A stretch of DNA of 64,000 bases from Valencia hispanica (Eukaryota > Chordata > Actinopteri > Cyprinodontiformes > Valenciidae): contig OY747713.1 in assembly GCA_963556495.2 (NCBI GenBank), positions 43,337,961 to 43,401,960 of the forward strand, read 5' to 3'. Numbering within the stretch: position 1 is the first letter of the stretch; every line of letters starts with the position of its first letter. A program made the position numbers and the translations under genes. A model generated the notes under the pieces. That model did no database searches, was not told the origin of the DNA, and worked only from the letters and a program-made list of their open reading frames with translations. Shown here piece after piece: positions 47,453 through 58,525 of this stretch.

Positions 47453-48324
47453 AGAGCGGCTAAAAAAAGGGCTAAAAAAGGTAGGGCTTACAGGATGCTC
47501 AACTATTATTAAAATGCAAATCAGCTGTCTTTTAAACAGTAAGGTTTGTTTAACCTGGATTAAAATGTAAATAATGGACTTAGACAATAGGCAATGTGTC
47601 ACAGTTTTAATATAAATCTGTAAAAATTAGAAGTTTAATGGCAAACATGAAAATGAGTGATTGTATCAATTAGAAAAAGGCCCAAAAAAACAACAAATAC
47701 ACACATCGGTTTATGACAAGTGAAAGCCAACAGTACCATAGTCACTGCATACATGAAACAGCGGATATCAGATCATCTGTCAGTGCACTCCAAATATTAC
47801 AACCTGAAGCTCGTTTCCTACACAGAAAAGCTGATCAGAACCCTGCGTCTTAAAAACCCAACAACACGAACAATAAAAATCAGACAAATAAGAAGAATCC
47901 CAGCTTTCAAGAATGACGCTTCAAAACCACAATCCTGACATCAAATTGCACTTTAAATACTGGTCTGAGTAAATAAATATCTGTTTTGATAATACAGTAC
48001 AATAACATAGCAATAGTGTATTAGAGTTGTCTTAATGAGGTTAACAGGAAAACTCAATTCATTCCATCTGCTGTTGCATAACGTACAGATTTTGCATAAT
48101 AGCACAAAAATAAATTAACACAGATGACATCAAACAAAAGAGTAAAAAAGATTTACAAAACATACTGCATATCTAACATAGTGCTTATTTATATATTTAT
48201 ATATATTATTCAGATAATTACATAACATCGTCATTCAGAAGCGGTGCTCAAGTGCTTTTGTCTTGTTGACTCTAAACCAGAGAGCTTTGGAATATTTCAC
48301 TGTCACCTGGACTCCATTTCCTTA

Positions 48325-48358
<34 letters not shown>

Positions 48359-48386
48359 GCACTGTCCCTTTAAACTCTCTCTCCTA
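47453..48386. other. hivep3 3' UTR / downstream
   Basis: Follows the hivep3 stop codon on the minus strand. Contains a (TA)n-T(n) run at 48,326-48,358 only 30 bp past the stop. No clear polyadenylation signal was fixed by eye. Confidence 0.5.
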
Positions 48387-48839
48387 TCAGAGAGGTTTCT
48401 GAGAGGAGGAAGACGTGTTCTGTCCTTTAGTGTAAACATGCCTCTTTGTACGTTCTGTGTCTGTCCTGGCAGTTGATGGCTGCTGGACGGTGAGGCTTTT
48501 GTCTCCTGCAGGTGTTTGCTCTGCAGCTTGGGGGCTCGGTGGACCACCACGGCTGCTGGCCGGCGACTCTTTCTGGGTCTCCTGTTGCCACGGAACAGCA
48601 GGCTTTCCCCCTGGAGGTTCGCCCGGGATACTGGATGCTGTTCGACTGGCGGCCAGGCTGTACAGAGGGAGGGTGGACCTGGGCTGGACCATGTGGATCC
48701 CCCCGATGGGGATCAAGAGGCTCGGAGTTCTGCTGGGCTGCTGGGAGTGCAGGGGGAGGTGGCTCAAGAGTTTGTTGGTTCCTCGAGGCCGTGTGGGATG
48801 TGGGCAGATGATGGGGATCAGGCTGGTCTCTTCCCCCAA
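48387..48839 (-). CDS. hivep3: hivep3 terminal coding exon
   Basis: Acceptor TTTTTGTAG precedes the exon, which opens in phase 0 with LGEETSLIPIICPHP and ends at TGA (48,389-48,387), about 150 codons. LLSHLPLHSQQPSRTPSLLI, then PIGGIHMVQPRS, is the conserved C-terminal block of HIVEP proteins; PLIPIGGIxMVQ is the HIVEP3-type form as I recall it. The remainder is Pro/Ser/Thr-rich and disordered. The protein is a large nuclear transcription factor that binds kappaB-like sites and acts in bone and immune signalling. The short C-terminal tail also favours HIVEP3 over HIVEP1. Confidence 0.9.
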   Translation of the reverse strand: MGEETSLIPIICPHPTRPRGTNKLLSHLPLHSQQPSRTPSLLIPIGGIHMVQPRSTLPLYSLAASRTASSIPGEPPGGKPAVPWQQETQKESPASSRGGPPSPQAAEQTPAGDKSLTVQQPSTARTDTERTKRHVYTKGQNTSSSSQKPL

Positions 48840-49715
48840 CTACAAAAACAAAGATGTGGAATCAAAGCTGAATGATTGTGATGAGAAAAGCCCAGCATCA
48901 GCAAGAGATTCAGCAAGGAAGGTTCAGAAAAGACAATATTTAAAAGGAATAAAGTTGACACAAAACAACCACAAACTAAATCAACAGAAAGTACGCAGCT
49001 GTTTTATTTAGGGGTATCAGAGTAAATTCTGAATTTGAAAACGATGTATCCTGTCCCTTTCACTTCAAAACTAAGCGCTACCTTCAAAACTAAGCGCTAC
49101 CGTCCCACATTCATTGTCGCATTAGTTCGGGATTGAAGCGTTTGCCAACATTTGGAAAAACTTAAAGGGGTATGAAGACTTTTTTTAGGTGCACTATATA
49201 TCAGTTTGAGGAGGAATTAAGGAGTGTTCACCATGACATTTTCATAATATCCCTGCTTCATTGTTTTCTTCTCCTCCCTGTGGTTCCGATCTTTCACCTG
49301 CTTCCCATTTTTCCAGTCAGCTGCCCAAAGAAAACATGCTGGGTCTATTTCTAAACTCTCCTGCTTTATTTTGAGACCTGGAGCTGCAGGTTTTGGTTTG
49401 ACTGATATAAAACATGAGAGTTACCTTCACTTCCTTTTCCAATAAATGTGACTTTAAACAACCTCAGATGTATCAGCCTATCTATATTTGCTCTACATGT
49501 TGACTTACTGGGATGAAACCGAGCCACACAACATCGGCTGTATGAGCCAGAATTATTTAAGGCTCAGCTAAACTAACAGATGGACGGAGTCACAGGTGAA
49601 AGAAGGCTGAGGTTTGCATAATTATAAACCGATCTAAAGATGTGAAGACAAAAACCCAACAATCCCAGCGTGTTCTTGTTGCAAGAGGGGATTATTTGAG
49701 GAAGAAGTGACTCAC
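48840..49715 (-). other. hivep3 last intron
   Basis: Intron bounded by donor CCG/GTGAGT at 49,716/49,715 and acceptor GTAG at 48,840. No other feature recognised. Confidence 0.8.
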
Positions 49716-50284
49716 CGGTGTTGCAGCAGGCCGTAGGTCCTTTGGCGGAGAACAGGTTTGACCAGCTGTGGAGCTAGGAAGCCCAGTGAAGTCCGACCCC
49801 TCGGTCTGGCCTTTGACCGGAGACGCTGCTGTGCTGAGCACCGAGGAGACGGGGCAAGCGGACGGAGAGAGGGTTGAAGGAGGCGCGGGGGACTGGTGTG
49901 GCCCGGGTGGTGGGCTGCGAGGAGGAGACAGCTCCCTTCCTGAATCTGGAGACCTTGTACGTGGGGAGTGGGAGGCTCCGGAGGATGTCGACGCGGAGGC
50001 ATTGAGGCGTCTGCGGGCGAACAGAGCCCTCCTGGCACTGGCTGAGCTCTTCTTGGTGGGAAGTGGTAGGGATGAGCTGCAGGTGTACTCCATCGGGCGG
50101 CCTGCTGCTTGAGCTCCCTCTCTGTTGGCGTGGGAACTTTCCGCTACTGTGGACCTGCTGCCTCCGTCATGTCTGCCATGCTTGTCTGTGCCATCATCAT
50201 CCTCGTGAGCAGCATCTTTGCCCTGATCACAGCACTGGAAGTCCTTTTGTTGGTCTGGATTAGCTGGTTGGTCGTTCAAGACTC
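49716..50284 (-). CDS. hivep3: hivep3 exon downstream of ZAS-C fingers
   Basis: Acceptor TTTTCTGCTCTAG and donor GTGAGT bracket a 569-nt exon that starts with the last two bases of a split codon and ends on a complete one. It reads GVLNDQPANPDQQKDFQCC, then an acidic stretch, RRALFARRRLNASASTSSGA, and a Ser/Pro-rich tail. In HIVEP family proteins the text ...GVL follows immediately after the second ZAS-C finger, and the SARRALF-type motif lies further on. The exon thus encodes the disordered region between the fingers and the C-terminus. The upstream exon should end in phase 1. Confidence 0.88.
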
Positions 50285-50431
50285 CTAGAGCAGAAAAGAG
50301 AAAATCTTTTACACCGTTTAGTCTTCGGATTACTGTTCTAAAGGTTTTTTGGCACTAGTGGCCTTTAACTGCAGTTTTTATTTAGGAAATGTGAAGAGAG
50401 AGAAGAGAGGAAGATGTGTAATAAAGGTCCC

Positions 50432-50521
50432 AGGGTAAGGAATTGAATCCCAGACGGCTGCTTCGAGAACTGATAGCGTCCTTATATGGGTTGTCTGCTT
50501 TACCTCTACACCACACTCCAC
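50432..50521 (-). mobile_element. tRNA-derived SINE head (minus strand)
   Basis: On the minus strand TGGTGTAGAGGTAAAGCAG matches a tRNA A-box and GGGATTCAATTCC a B-box, about 50 bp apart. No cloverleaf with paired acceptor ends is evident, so I call it a SINE rather than a tRNA gene. Confidence 0.6.
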
Positions 50522-50589
50522 TCTAGTTTTCTTTTTACACACCAATCAAAACTAAAGTTTTATGTATGTACAGTGTGTTCATGTGTTCA

Positions 50590-50990
50590 ATTTGCTTCAC
50601 CGCAATACTGCAACTAGATATTTTTCTGCAAAAGTTATTTACGTTTATACAGTACTGAGACCGTTCTCATTTTGTCACAATAAAACCATTAAATTCATTG
50701 TATTTTTTTTTCAATCATAACAAAGTTGTTTGTTATGGTGAAATGGAAGGAAACTAAGAAAATCTCAAATTTTTAAAAATAATCTGAAAAAGTTCACATG
50801 CATCTCCTTCAACCCACAATCAAAACCACCTTTTACTGTAGTTACAGCTGCAGGTCCATGGGGTCATGTGTTTACCAGCTTTGCACATCTGGAGAGTGAA
50901 ATCTTTGAATATGTTCTCCATAGAATCTGCCAAAGTGCTTTCACAGATTCTCGTTTGAAATTCAGTCCTAGCCCATTTTAACAAATGAAG
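50590..50990 (-). mobile_element. Decayed Tc1-type transposon end
   Basis: CATTTTGTCACAATAAAACC, ATGGGGTCATGTGTTTACC and CTTTGCACATCTGGAGAGTG are pieces of a Tc1-like element end and adjacent transposase, without an open frame. Confidence 0.5.
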
Positions 50991-50999
50991 ATGCCTTGA

Positions 51000-51321
51000 T
51001 TTAAAGGGACGTGAGAAAATATCGATACACCGATATATTGCGATATTTTGTCACAATATTCTATCAATATTCAAAAGCAATATATAAAGTTTTTTTTCAA
51101 AGAATTTTAATGGAACCATTATTGATGACAGTAATTATTGAAGAAAAATTTAAAGTATGACTGGTAGTTGGTGGCTGTTTTCACCTTCTTCATTCCAGTG
51201 GATCAACTAGATCTAGTAATAAAACTGGATATGTTAAAGTATGAAACAGGTTGGAGTGTTTAGAATGTTGTAACAGTTTTTCTACAGTTAATTAAGTTTT
51301 AAAATCTATATAGTGTTACTC

Positions 51322-51400
<79 letters not shown>

Positions 51401-51505
51401 GATATAGTCTTACTCATAGTATTGCAATATATTGTATCGTCTCCCCTGTATTGTGATACATATCTTATCGCCAGATTTCTTACCAATACACATCCCTAGT
51501 TCTAT
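51000..51505. mobile_element. hAT-type MITE with internal (AT)n
   Basis: Inverted ends around ATATCGATACACCGATATATTG (left) and TGTATTGTGATACATATC...AATACACATCCCTA (right) are the usual hAT-MITE 'TAGGGATGTGTATTG' type. A ~75-bp AT run occupies 51,323-51,398. Confidence 0.6.
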
Positions 51506-51717
51506 TTCCTTTGGAAGTCCGAACTTGGAGCTGGTGAGCTGTCACACTAGAGTAAACAGCGTTCCAGTTAATGTAGTCAGAGGAGTCGGGATTCCAATAT
51601 GGCGAGACCTAGGTCGACATTGTTGCTAGAACCTCTTCCAAACATCGTTTTGAGCCTTATTTTCTATATACAAAAAACACATTTATTTTGTTAAGTTTAG
51701 AGTTGCATGCTCTACAT

Positions 51718-52369
51718 CAGAGGTCCGCAACCTTTTTTTCGCCACGGACCGGTTTAATATCAGACAATATTTTCACGGACCGGCCTTTAAGGTATGGCGA
51801 ATAAATGATAACGGACGGTATAAAAACAGGTTATTTTTAAAATGATAACAATGGACGTAAATCCAATGTGTATTCCCAGCTTAATTAACAGCGCCCTCCT
51901 AACATCGAGCAGACAACATAACACGAGTAACACTCAGTCTCCTAACGCTCTCTGGTCGCCATGGTAACATGCAAACATACCTTTAATAATTCAAGATTTA
52001 TCACAAAAACAAATACAAAGTGCATGAAAAATCTAACTAACCACCACGCTGAATCAGTGAGAGCCTTGGGCCTTTTCCCCTTTCCAGAGAAAAGATCGAG
52101 AGACATTTGTTTTTTATCCATCTTGCTAGGTTGTAGGATTAATATTAGCGGTAACTATCACGTGACCAATACAGCCTCTTGACGTGTCAAGACTGAGCTA
52201 TGTAATGGGGATATCCAGTCATTTTTCAAAATAAAACAGCGGTCACACTCAGATAATAAATAAAACGGAAATACTGGAAGTTATTTATTCTTTATGTGTG
52301 GCCCGTGGCCCGGTACCACATGACCCACGGACCGGTACTGGTCCGCGGCCCGGGGGTTGGGGACCACTG
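51718..52369. mobile_element. hAT MITE with perfect 8-bp target duplication
   Basis: The left end CAGAGGTCCGCAACC and right end GGTTGGGGACCACTG are hAT termini. CTCTACAT is duplicated exactly at 51,710-51,717 and 52,370-52,377. Inside are ACGGACCGGTTTAATATCAG and GGTACTGGTCCGCGGCCCGG, the well-known non-autonomous family. It lies in the hivep3 intron and has no coding. Confidence 0.92.
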
Positions 52370-52544
52370 CTCTACATGTAAAATAAATTTTAGACACACT
52401 CTTACTAATGTGTCTTGTAAAATAAACTTGTTTCCACCACAGCTACTGTTGGTGATGTAAGGCGAGGCCATATTGAAACTGGAAGTCACTATAGAAGGAA
52501 ACACAAAAGTGAGACAGACATGTGGGGAAAGATTATACGCCTAT

Positions 52545-52990
52545 GAAGACCGCCTAAACCGAGACCAAGACACTACTAAGACCTGAGAGCATCGAGACCA
52601 AGACAAGACCAAGACCAAGTCGAGACCAAGACTGATACCAAGTCGAGACCGGAGAAAAAAAAACAGACTAGTGTTGAAGCTACGCAATAACTTGTATGAA
52701 CAGCAGCATACTAGGGTTCAGCCACAGTCGGTATTACTTCAACTACAGGCAATACAGAGACAGACCATGTCATGTGTGTGACTGAGCTCACTGTAAATGT
52801 TTTTCCAGACTGGGTGGGAACAACTATGTGTAGCAATTGTATGATGGCTGTTACTGCACTAGACTTGTAGTCAAGACCACCTAAACCGAGACCAAGACAC
52901 TACCAAGACCAGAGGGTATCGAGACCAAGACAAGACCAAAGACCGTCAAGGCCATGACAAGACGTGGTCTCGAGACATACATCACTACTA
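52545..52990. repeat. Dispersed repeat of GAGACCAAGAC units
   Basis: Flanks contain repeated CCGAGACCAAGACACTAC and AGACCAAGTCGAGACCAAG motifs (52,545-52,660 and 52,865-52,985) around a unique centre, like a MITE with repetitive ends. No coding. Confidence 0.5.
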
Positions 52991-53101
52991 TGAAGACACT
53001 ACTGGTAGTTTTCATGCACACACCCTCATAGAAAACACACAAAGAAATGCAGCTTACCATGTAGGCTGTTACAGTCGCCTGATTTTACAGGGGCCTTGTA
53101 G

Positions 53102-53760
53102 TGTTTGTTTAACTAAGTTTGTGTTTTCTCTCTTCTGTCTGCATGTTAAGCCCCTCCCTCATCTACATCCTACAATCAAGGTGTGGGCACCCCGGCAGAC
53201 TCCGTTCCTCGCTCCTCTTCCTCCTGCAAGCGATCAGGACCCGCTGTGGGTGATTAAGCAGATGGGAGCACCTGATTGGCTCCCTTGCCTTTAAAATAAT
53301 CTCAGTCTCAACTGCAGTTGGGGGAGCAGCTTGTAACCGTGCACCGTCTGCTCTTTGATTTTTCTGCTATTTGTTTCTGCTTAGCTTTTGCTTTGTTTTT
53401 GTTAGGACATTTGTTTGGTGTTGTACTCTTGTTAGTTTAAGTTATCCTTTAGAGTATACATTTGAGTGATAGTTTGGATAACACCATCTGCTTTTCTTCA
53501 GTTAAAGAGACAGTGCTTTAAGTTTGTTCTTTGTTTTGTTCCCTATTTTATTTGTGTCTTCTCTAAGCCTGTGTTTTTGGGCACCGTTTTGTTGAAAAGC
53601 TCTAAGCACTTTAGCCTATTTGTTCAATTTTGAGACAATTTCTGTTCTGTATTCATTTTGTAGCTCTTTCTGAATAAATTGTCTTGTTCATCCATTTTAA
53701 CACCTTGACTAAAGGTTTTATGTTACTTCCCTGTTACCTAGCTGAGCCAGGGTCATAACA
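53102..53760 (+). mobile_element. Candidate solo-like LTR of a retroelement
   Basis: Begins TGTTTGTTTAACTAAG and ends GTCATAACA (TG...CA rule), 659 bp. It contains an AATAAA (53,671) and a TTTAAAATAAT TATA-like motif (~53,288). A primer-binding site follows 4 bp later. No second LTR and no gag or pol survive. Ty3/gypsy and endogenous retroviral origins cannot be separated. Confidence 0.65.
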
Positions 53761-53764
53761 TAAG

Positions 53765-53782
53765 TAGGGGTTCGTCAGGGAT
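53765..53782 (+). other. tRNA-Pro-like primer binding site
   Basis: TAGGGGTTCGTCAGGGAT matches the tRNA-Pro primer site TGGGGGCTCGTCCGGGAT at 15 of 18 positions. It starts 4 bp after the LTR end, as expected. Confidence 0.65.
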
Positions 53783-54149
53783 ATCTTTGTCCCTTACCAA
53801 CCCTGTCATGGAGAGAGCGTCAGAGGTCAGTTAGAGCAGCCATGTTTGTTTTCAAGGAATCTTTGGTAGCCTCTTTGAGAGTTGGTAGAGTGTTGTCACA
53901 AGCAGGAAGTGCTGCTGATTTCAGGTCACCCACTCCAGGTGGGTCTGCCTCTACCCAGTGACTTCTGAAGAAGACACCCCCATCCAGGTGATGCCAGACC
54001 TGCAGGCTGAGGACCATCTTTAATGCATCACCTTCGTGTGCCAGACCTCCAGGTCTTCATTCCCACATAGATCTCCAGGTCCTTTGTTCCCCCCACAGAC
54101 CTCCGCAACAGCTCTACTTTGAGCTGAGAATGTTAGTTTCAGGAGGTGG

Positions 54150-54340
54150 GAACATGTCAGTTTTCCGGATCTGGGTCAGATCACAATTTCAGAATCCACA
54201 TCTGGCCCAGGGCTGGTCCAGTTTTGGCCCTGATTCAGAAACGGAACCACACCAGTGTTGGCCAGTTTGTGCTAAAGGGCAATGGTCCGTATTCGTTATG
54301 TGGATCTGGGCCAGATCCGTTCCAAATTATTTTTGCTTTC
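54150..54340. repeat. Palindromic GGATCTGGGCCAGATCC-type repeat
   Basis: CGGATCTGGGTCAGATC, CACATCTGGCCCAG and GGATCTGGGCCAGATCCG recur within 190 bp in both orientations, a fish satellite/MITE pattern. Confidence 0.5.
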
Positions 54341-54589
54341 AGGGAGAGCTTCTCAGCCTATCTAAGGCAGAGCCCAGACCAGTAGCCATTCTTGATATAG
54401 GCAACCTTGGGGTTTGCCCAGGGTGCCATTACGAGGGGGAGTGCCAAAATGGGTTAAAAAAAAAGTAAAAAAACCAAACTATTTGTACTTTATTTATTTG
54501 TTTTTCCGGGAGCGTGGCGCCCCCCCCCCCCTACGTCATGCCAGTGTATGCCTGTTTAGGAAAACACAGATGCAGATCGGTTTTCCTTG

Positions 54590-54860
54590 CCCCTCTGTTG
54601 ACGCGGAAGTTCAGATTTTTCAACTTCAGCGGCAGATGCAAAAACGCTCGTGACGCGCGAATGCACAAAATGTACCACATAAAATGACGCGCATCAAACG
54701 CTTCATTCGCGCGAACCTGAGGCGCGAATGAGGCAGAAAAGCGTGTGATGCGACGCAGAAACCCTGACGCTCACCAGCGCGCTTCTGCATTGACTTTACA
54801 TGTAAACCTGACGCCCTTGACGTTTCAAACGCGTTCGGAGTGAACGAACCGTAAGTAAGG
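54590..54860. mobile_element. CpG-rich MITE (GACGCG family)
   Basis: GACGCGCGAATGC, CATTCGCGCGAACC, GACGCGCATCAAACGC and TTGACTTTACATGTAAACC followed by GTTCGGAGTGAACG are the hallmark of a common teleost MITE. Unusually CpG-rich for the intron. Confidence 0.55.
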
Positions 54861-54891
54861 AGTTTGGGCTGATTGGAGGCTACTGGTAGCC

Positions 54892-55569
54892 ATGTGGACG
54901 TCAGCTGGTTTTTCTCTAGTATCCGTGATGTTTCCATTCAGTTTGACATTGTTTCAGGTGAGTCATTCAGTTCAGTGCAGAGTGTGTTATGAACCTAATA
55001 GCTGTTGAAAGATGCGTTCGCTGACAAAGTTTTGGTTCGGTCCATCTTTCTCTTTCTACTGTAGCTGCATGAGAAACCATTAAGAAGAGAAACCTTGCTG
55101 TTTTGTTTTGGTGTCACTTTTTAAAGATGCGCTGCGCTCTGGGTTCTGAACATGAACATTCTGCATGTGTTCAGGTAGAAAACATCTGGATTCGACAGGA
55201 CTGTACTGAAAAGTCTGATTACATGTACTCTTACATCCTTATCATTAACACAAAAGAACACAACAAACCTCCATGTGTTTTCTCATGGTGACTTCTCCCT
55301 TCTTCTTCTTCACATGCCTCAGGTATCAGGTGTTCACCAAACCTCACTGAAGGTACCAAAGAGCAGCTCTTTGTAAATGTAGTGGGAAATAAGACAAGAA
55401 AAGCAGAAGTTTCCCTGATTCTTCTCTTACCTGGAGCTTTCAGAGTGCTGCTACACAGATTACAGATGGATGTTTGGGATTCTTCTGGGAGCGCAGTGGG
55501 ATTCCTGGATTCACTCGGCAATTTTCTGTCACATTCACCACACACAACTCCTGACTGGGTCGATGATCT
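54892..55569 (+). other. Exon-like series, plus strand, unrecognised
   Basis: A possible signal-peptide exon (54,892-54,957; MWTSAGFSLVSVMFPFSLTL then FQ) ends at donor GTGAGT. A second good splice pair (acceptor CATGCCTCAG; donor GTAAGT) brackets 55,323-55,569, open in one frame: IRCSPNLTEGTKEQLFVNVV and on. The phases of the two exons do not match, and I do not recognise a family. It could be a decayed gene, a gene inside the hivep3 intron on the other strand, or chance. I do not call a gene. Confidence 0.2.
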
Positions 55570-58157
55570 GTAAGTGTGGGAGATCAAGAAGGTTTAGTTT
55601 GTTCTTCAGAGTTGGTGATCGAGGCAGCGCCGACAGGCACTTCAGCAACTGTAAGCGGGGATTTAATTTCTGTATCGGTTAACTGTTAGCATGGTATTAT
55701 CCGTTTGGCCTTCGCAACACATGGATCTCACACTGTGGCAGCGGGTCCACCCCCTCTGTGTACACTAAGGCTCCCTCAGTGAGGCACCCACTTTAGCTTC
55801 AACAGACCAGCCTTCATAAGCCCCAATCAGAGCCCCACCCACCCATCCACCAACCTAAAGGCCATTCACGGCTCACGCCACCTCCGAGGCCAAACATGAG
55901 GATGTATGATACAGCTCAAGGTCCGGGGGTTTGTTGGAAGCAGCCAATAAAAACAGCCCAACCAGGGACAGAAACCCTGCTCCAGACCAGACCTGCTGCT
56001 CCAAAGAATGATGAAAAAACTCAAACTAAAAACAACTTCCCACAACAAACAATGGTTCTGGTTATAAGCGTCTTTTTTTATTGAGCTATTTTCACTCCAG
56101 GTTGTTGGGCTGGACAGAATCAGCAGGTATCGTAGAATGTGGCTTTTGCAGTCTTAGAAAACCTTTAAGTTAAGAAAATACACCTTATATCTTCATACTT
56201 GTACCCCATACTCCTTCACTGAAAGGAAACCCATTCGAATAGAACGTTCACCCTTAACACAACCAACTAGATGCCCTTATCTTTCCCCATAACGGGTGGG
56301 GAAAAAACAAAAACAGTGACATTTGGCAGCCTTGCTCCCTCCGTTTTGTCTTTTTGCACTTCAGACAGACTGAACAGACGGAGAAAAGATAAAGCAAGCG
56401 GGTATGCAGATGAGTCAAGTCTTTAGGAAGGCTGCACTGAGTGGCAACATGAGTCACTACATGGCTTCATGCACAAGCGTTCACATCAGAACCAAAGATG
56501 TGCAGATGGCATCTCTCTGCACTCAGGATAGGTATTATAAGTCATTAAAAACAAGATTTAGGCTCAAGAAGGAGGGTATGGGGTGGAGTACAAGTACTGC
56601 GGTAAAACTCATTCCTGTTGTGGTTCTTCCCCGGGACTAGAAAATTAAAGACATCTGTTATTGCTAAGGTCATTCACAAAAATGACCAGTTCATGTCTTG
56701 CTGATAACATAAAAGGTGATGGAAAAACTTGTTGCTTATGAAATTACAGGTCGACTTTGAAGTTTCTGCTAAAAACATCCGCATAGAAAATCTTTTCTGG
56801 ATAAGCTGGGACTGTCAGGGCTGTGGTTCTTGATTTACGAAAAGAACGTGACACCATTAAAGCTGCAGTAGGTAACTCAGAGGGGAGAGCAGACTTTGCT
56901 TGAAAATTTAAACCCAAACAAGCCAGTTAACCCATCAGAAGTTTCCAAAACCATGACATCATCATCTGGCCTTTTCCTCATTGTTTGTTTGTTTAAAGAC
57001 ATAGTAACCCTTCCTTATGTAAACTTCTAATCTTGAAGACATGAATAAATAAATCTCTGACAAATTCTCTCTCACATGACTGTATTATTTAGCGAATAGA
57101 AATAATTTAGGCAATTCTAACTGACCTAAAACAGGAAAAGTTTGGTCTACTTTAACCTAAGACTGGGAGAAAAAAGGTGGACGTCTCTTTGGTACATTTC
57201 TGGTTTCAACTGTATCCTTGTATAAATGACATGTTATCTACAACCCAATATTATTATTAAATGTGTATAGACCCTGGGGTAAAACTGAAGTATTAAGAAA
57301 ATATTTTACATGATTACTCAGAAAACCACAGGAGGCGGATACTAGCATATGCGTATACATCTGCAGCCGTTTCCTGAGTATTTAAATGTTTATAACAGTT
57401 CCCCCTCTAACAAAAGAGAGCATTTATAGATCATCCCCTTAATGTTGTTTCAGCATGAATATATTAGTGTTTGTTATTATTTCTTTCATGAGTTGTGCAC
57501 CAGCGAAAACCCATTGCTTACTTTTTCCAGTAAGTTACACTACAATTAAGGTGCATCCAAAGCCTTCTTAGCACCTTCCCCTCCAGAAAATTATATTTTG
57601 AAAGTTTGATTTTTGTCAATTCTTGTGCAGATCGATGTTAATCTAAAGAACTGTAATGTCATGTTTGATGTGATTTAATAGATTAGAATAAAACAAAAGT
57701 GATGATAAGAAATGTTCATATTATTAGAATAAACCCTTTATCAGGAAGGGCTTAGAGCAGCATTGCAATACACTTCATCTGCTCTAAAGATGAAACAGTA
57801 AGGGAACAATCGACCGTGCAACAGATGTGCTCTGAGGTCTTCCAGTAAGTCAGTAAGCAGGAGGTGTATTTTTAGATTATGAACAATACAAAATAAGTGG
57901 GTGTTTAAGGGGGTCTTCATAACTCTACATAATTGCAAAAATGTCAACTTGCTGCCATTTACATCAGTTTTACCGTTGCAAACATATAAAAACTGGAAGA
58001 TCTAGATTTCATTTAAAAACTGTGTGTTACACAGCTGCTAAACAGATGCACTCACATCATACATGCGTCTGATCAATGAATCATACTGGACCGATTCATC
58101 TCAAAAAGATACGGTGAGGCTGGAGAGACGGATGGATGCATTACCTCCACTGAAGGT
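55570..58157. other. hivep3 intron, nothing recognised
   Basis: AT-rich, no ORF with a domain, no RNA gene. I looked for C2H2 finger codons on the minus strand and found none. Confidence 0.45.
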
Positions 58158-58525
58158 CTTTATGCACATTCATGTTGTCCCAGAAGTCAAAGCTCGGAGC
58201 TGTGAACGACTTTAAACCAGATTTGAGTTTTAGAAAACATTGAGATTTGGGTTTTGTTGCTAAGTACTGCTAGCAAGTAGGGTTCTCAAAATAACAAATA
58301 CTTCAATATAATCAATACTAAATTCTTTAAAGATACTAATTTGTTTTAAAATGTATAGAAAACTATGCCAGTTTTCCTTCCCAAGTTGGCACACACTATT
58401 CCATCAGCAGTGCTGCAGACACACCAACATCAAGGCAACTCAAATCTGGTTTAAAGGTCATTCACAGCTCCGAGCTTTGACTTCTGGGACAACATGAATG
58501 TGCATAAAGACCTTCATCACATCGA
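58158..58525. repeat. ~80-bp inverted repeat around a spacer
   Basis: GGTCTTTATGCACATTCATG (plus) at about 58,158 recurs as its reverse complement near 58,490-58,510. The match runs ~80 bp with a few changes, through AAGTCAAAGCTCGGAGCTG to AACCAGATTTGAG. The outer hAT end (58,279) lies in the ~200-bp spacer. Confidence 0.85.

Noticed and set aside
48457..49011. 184-codon plus-strand ORF
   Set aside because: It is antisense to the hivep3 terminal exon, whose minus-strand frame has matching splice sites and family motifs.
50432..50521. Functional tRNA gene on the minus strand
   Set aside because: A- and B-box-like motifs are present, but no acceptor-stem pairing or clear anticodon arm; a SINE head explains it better.
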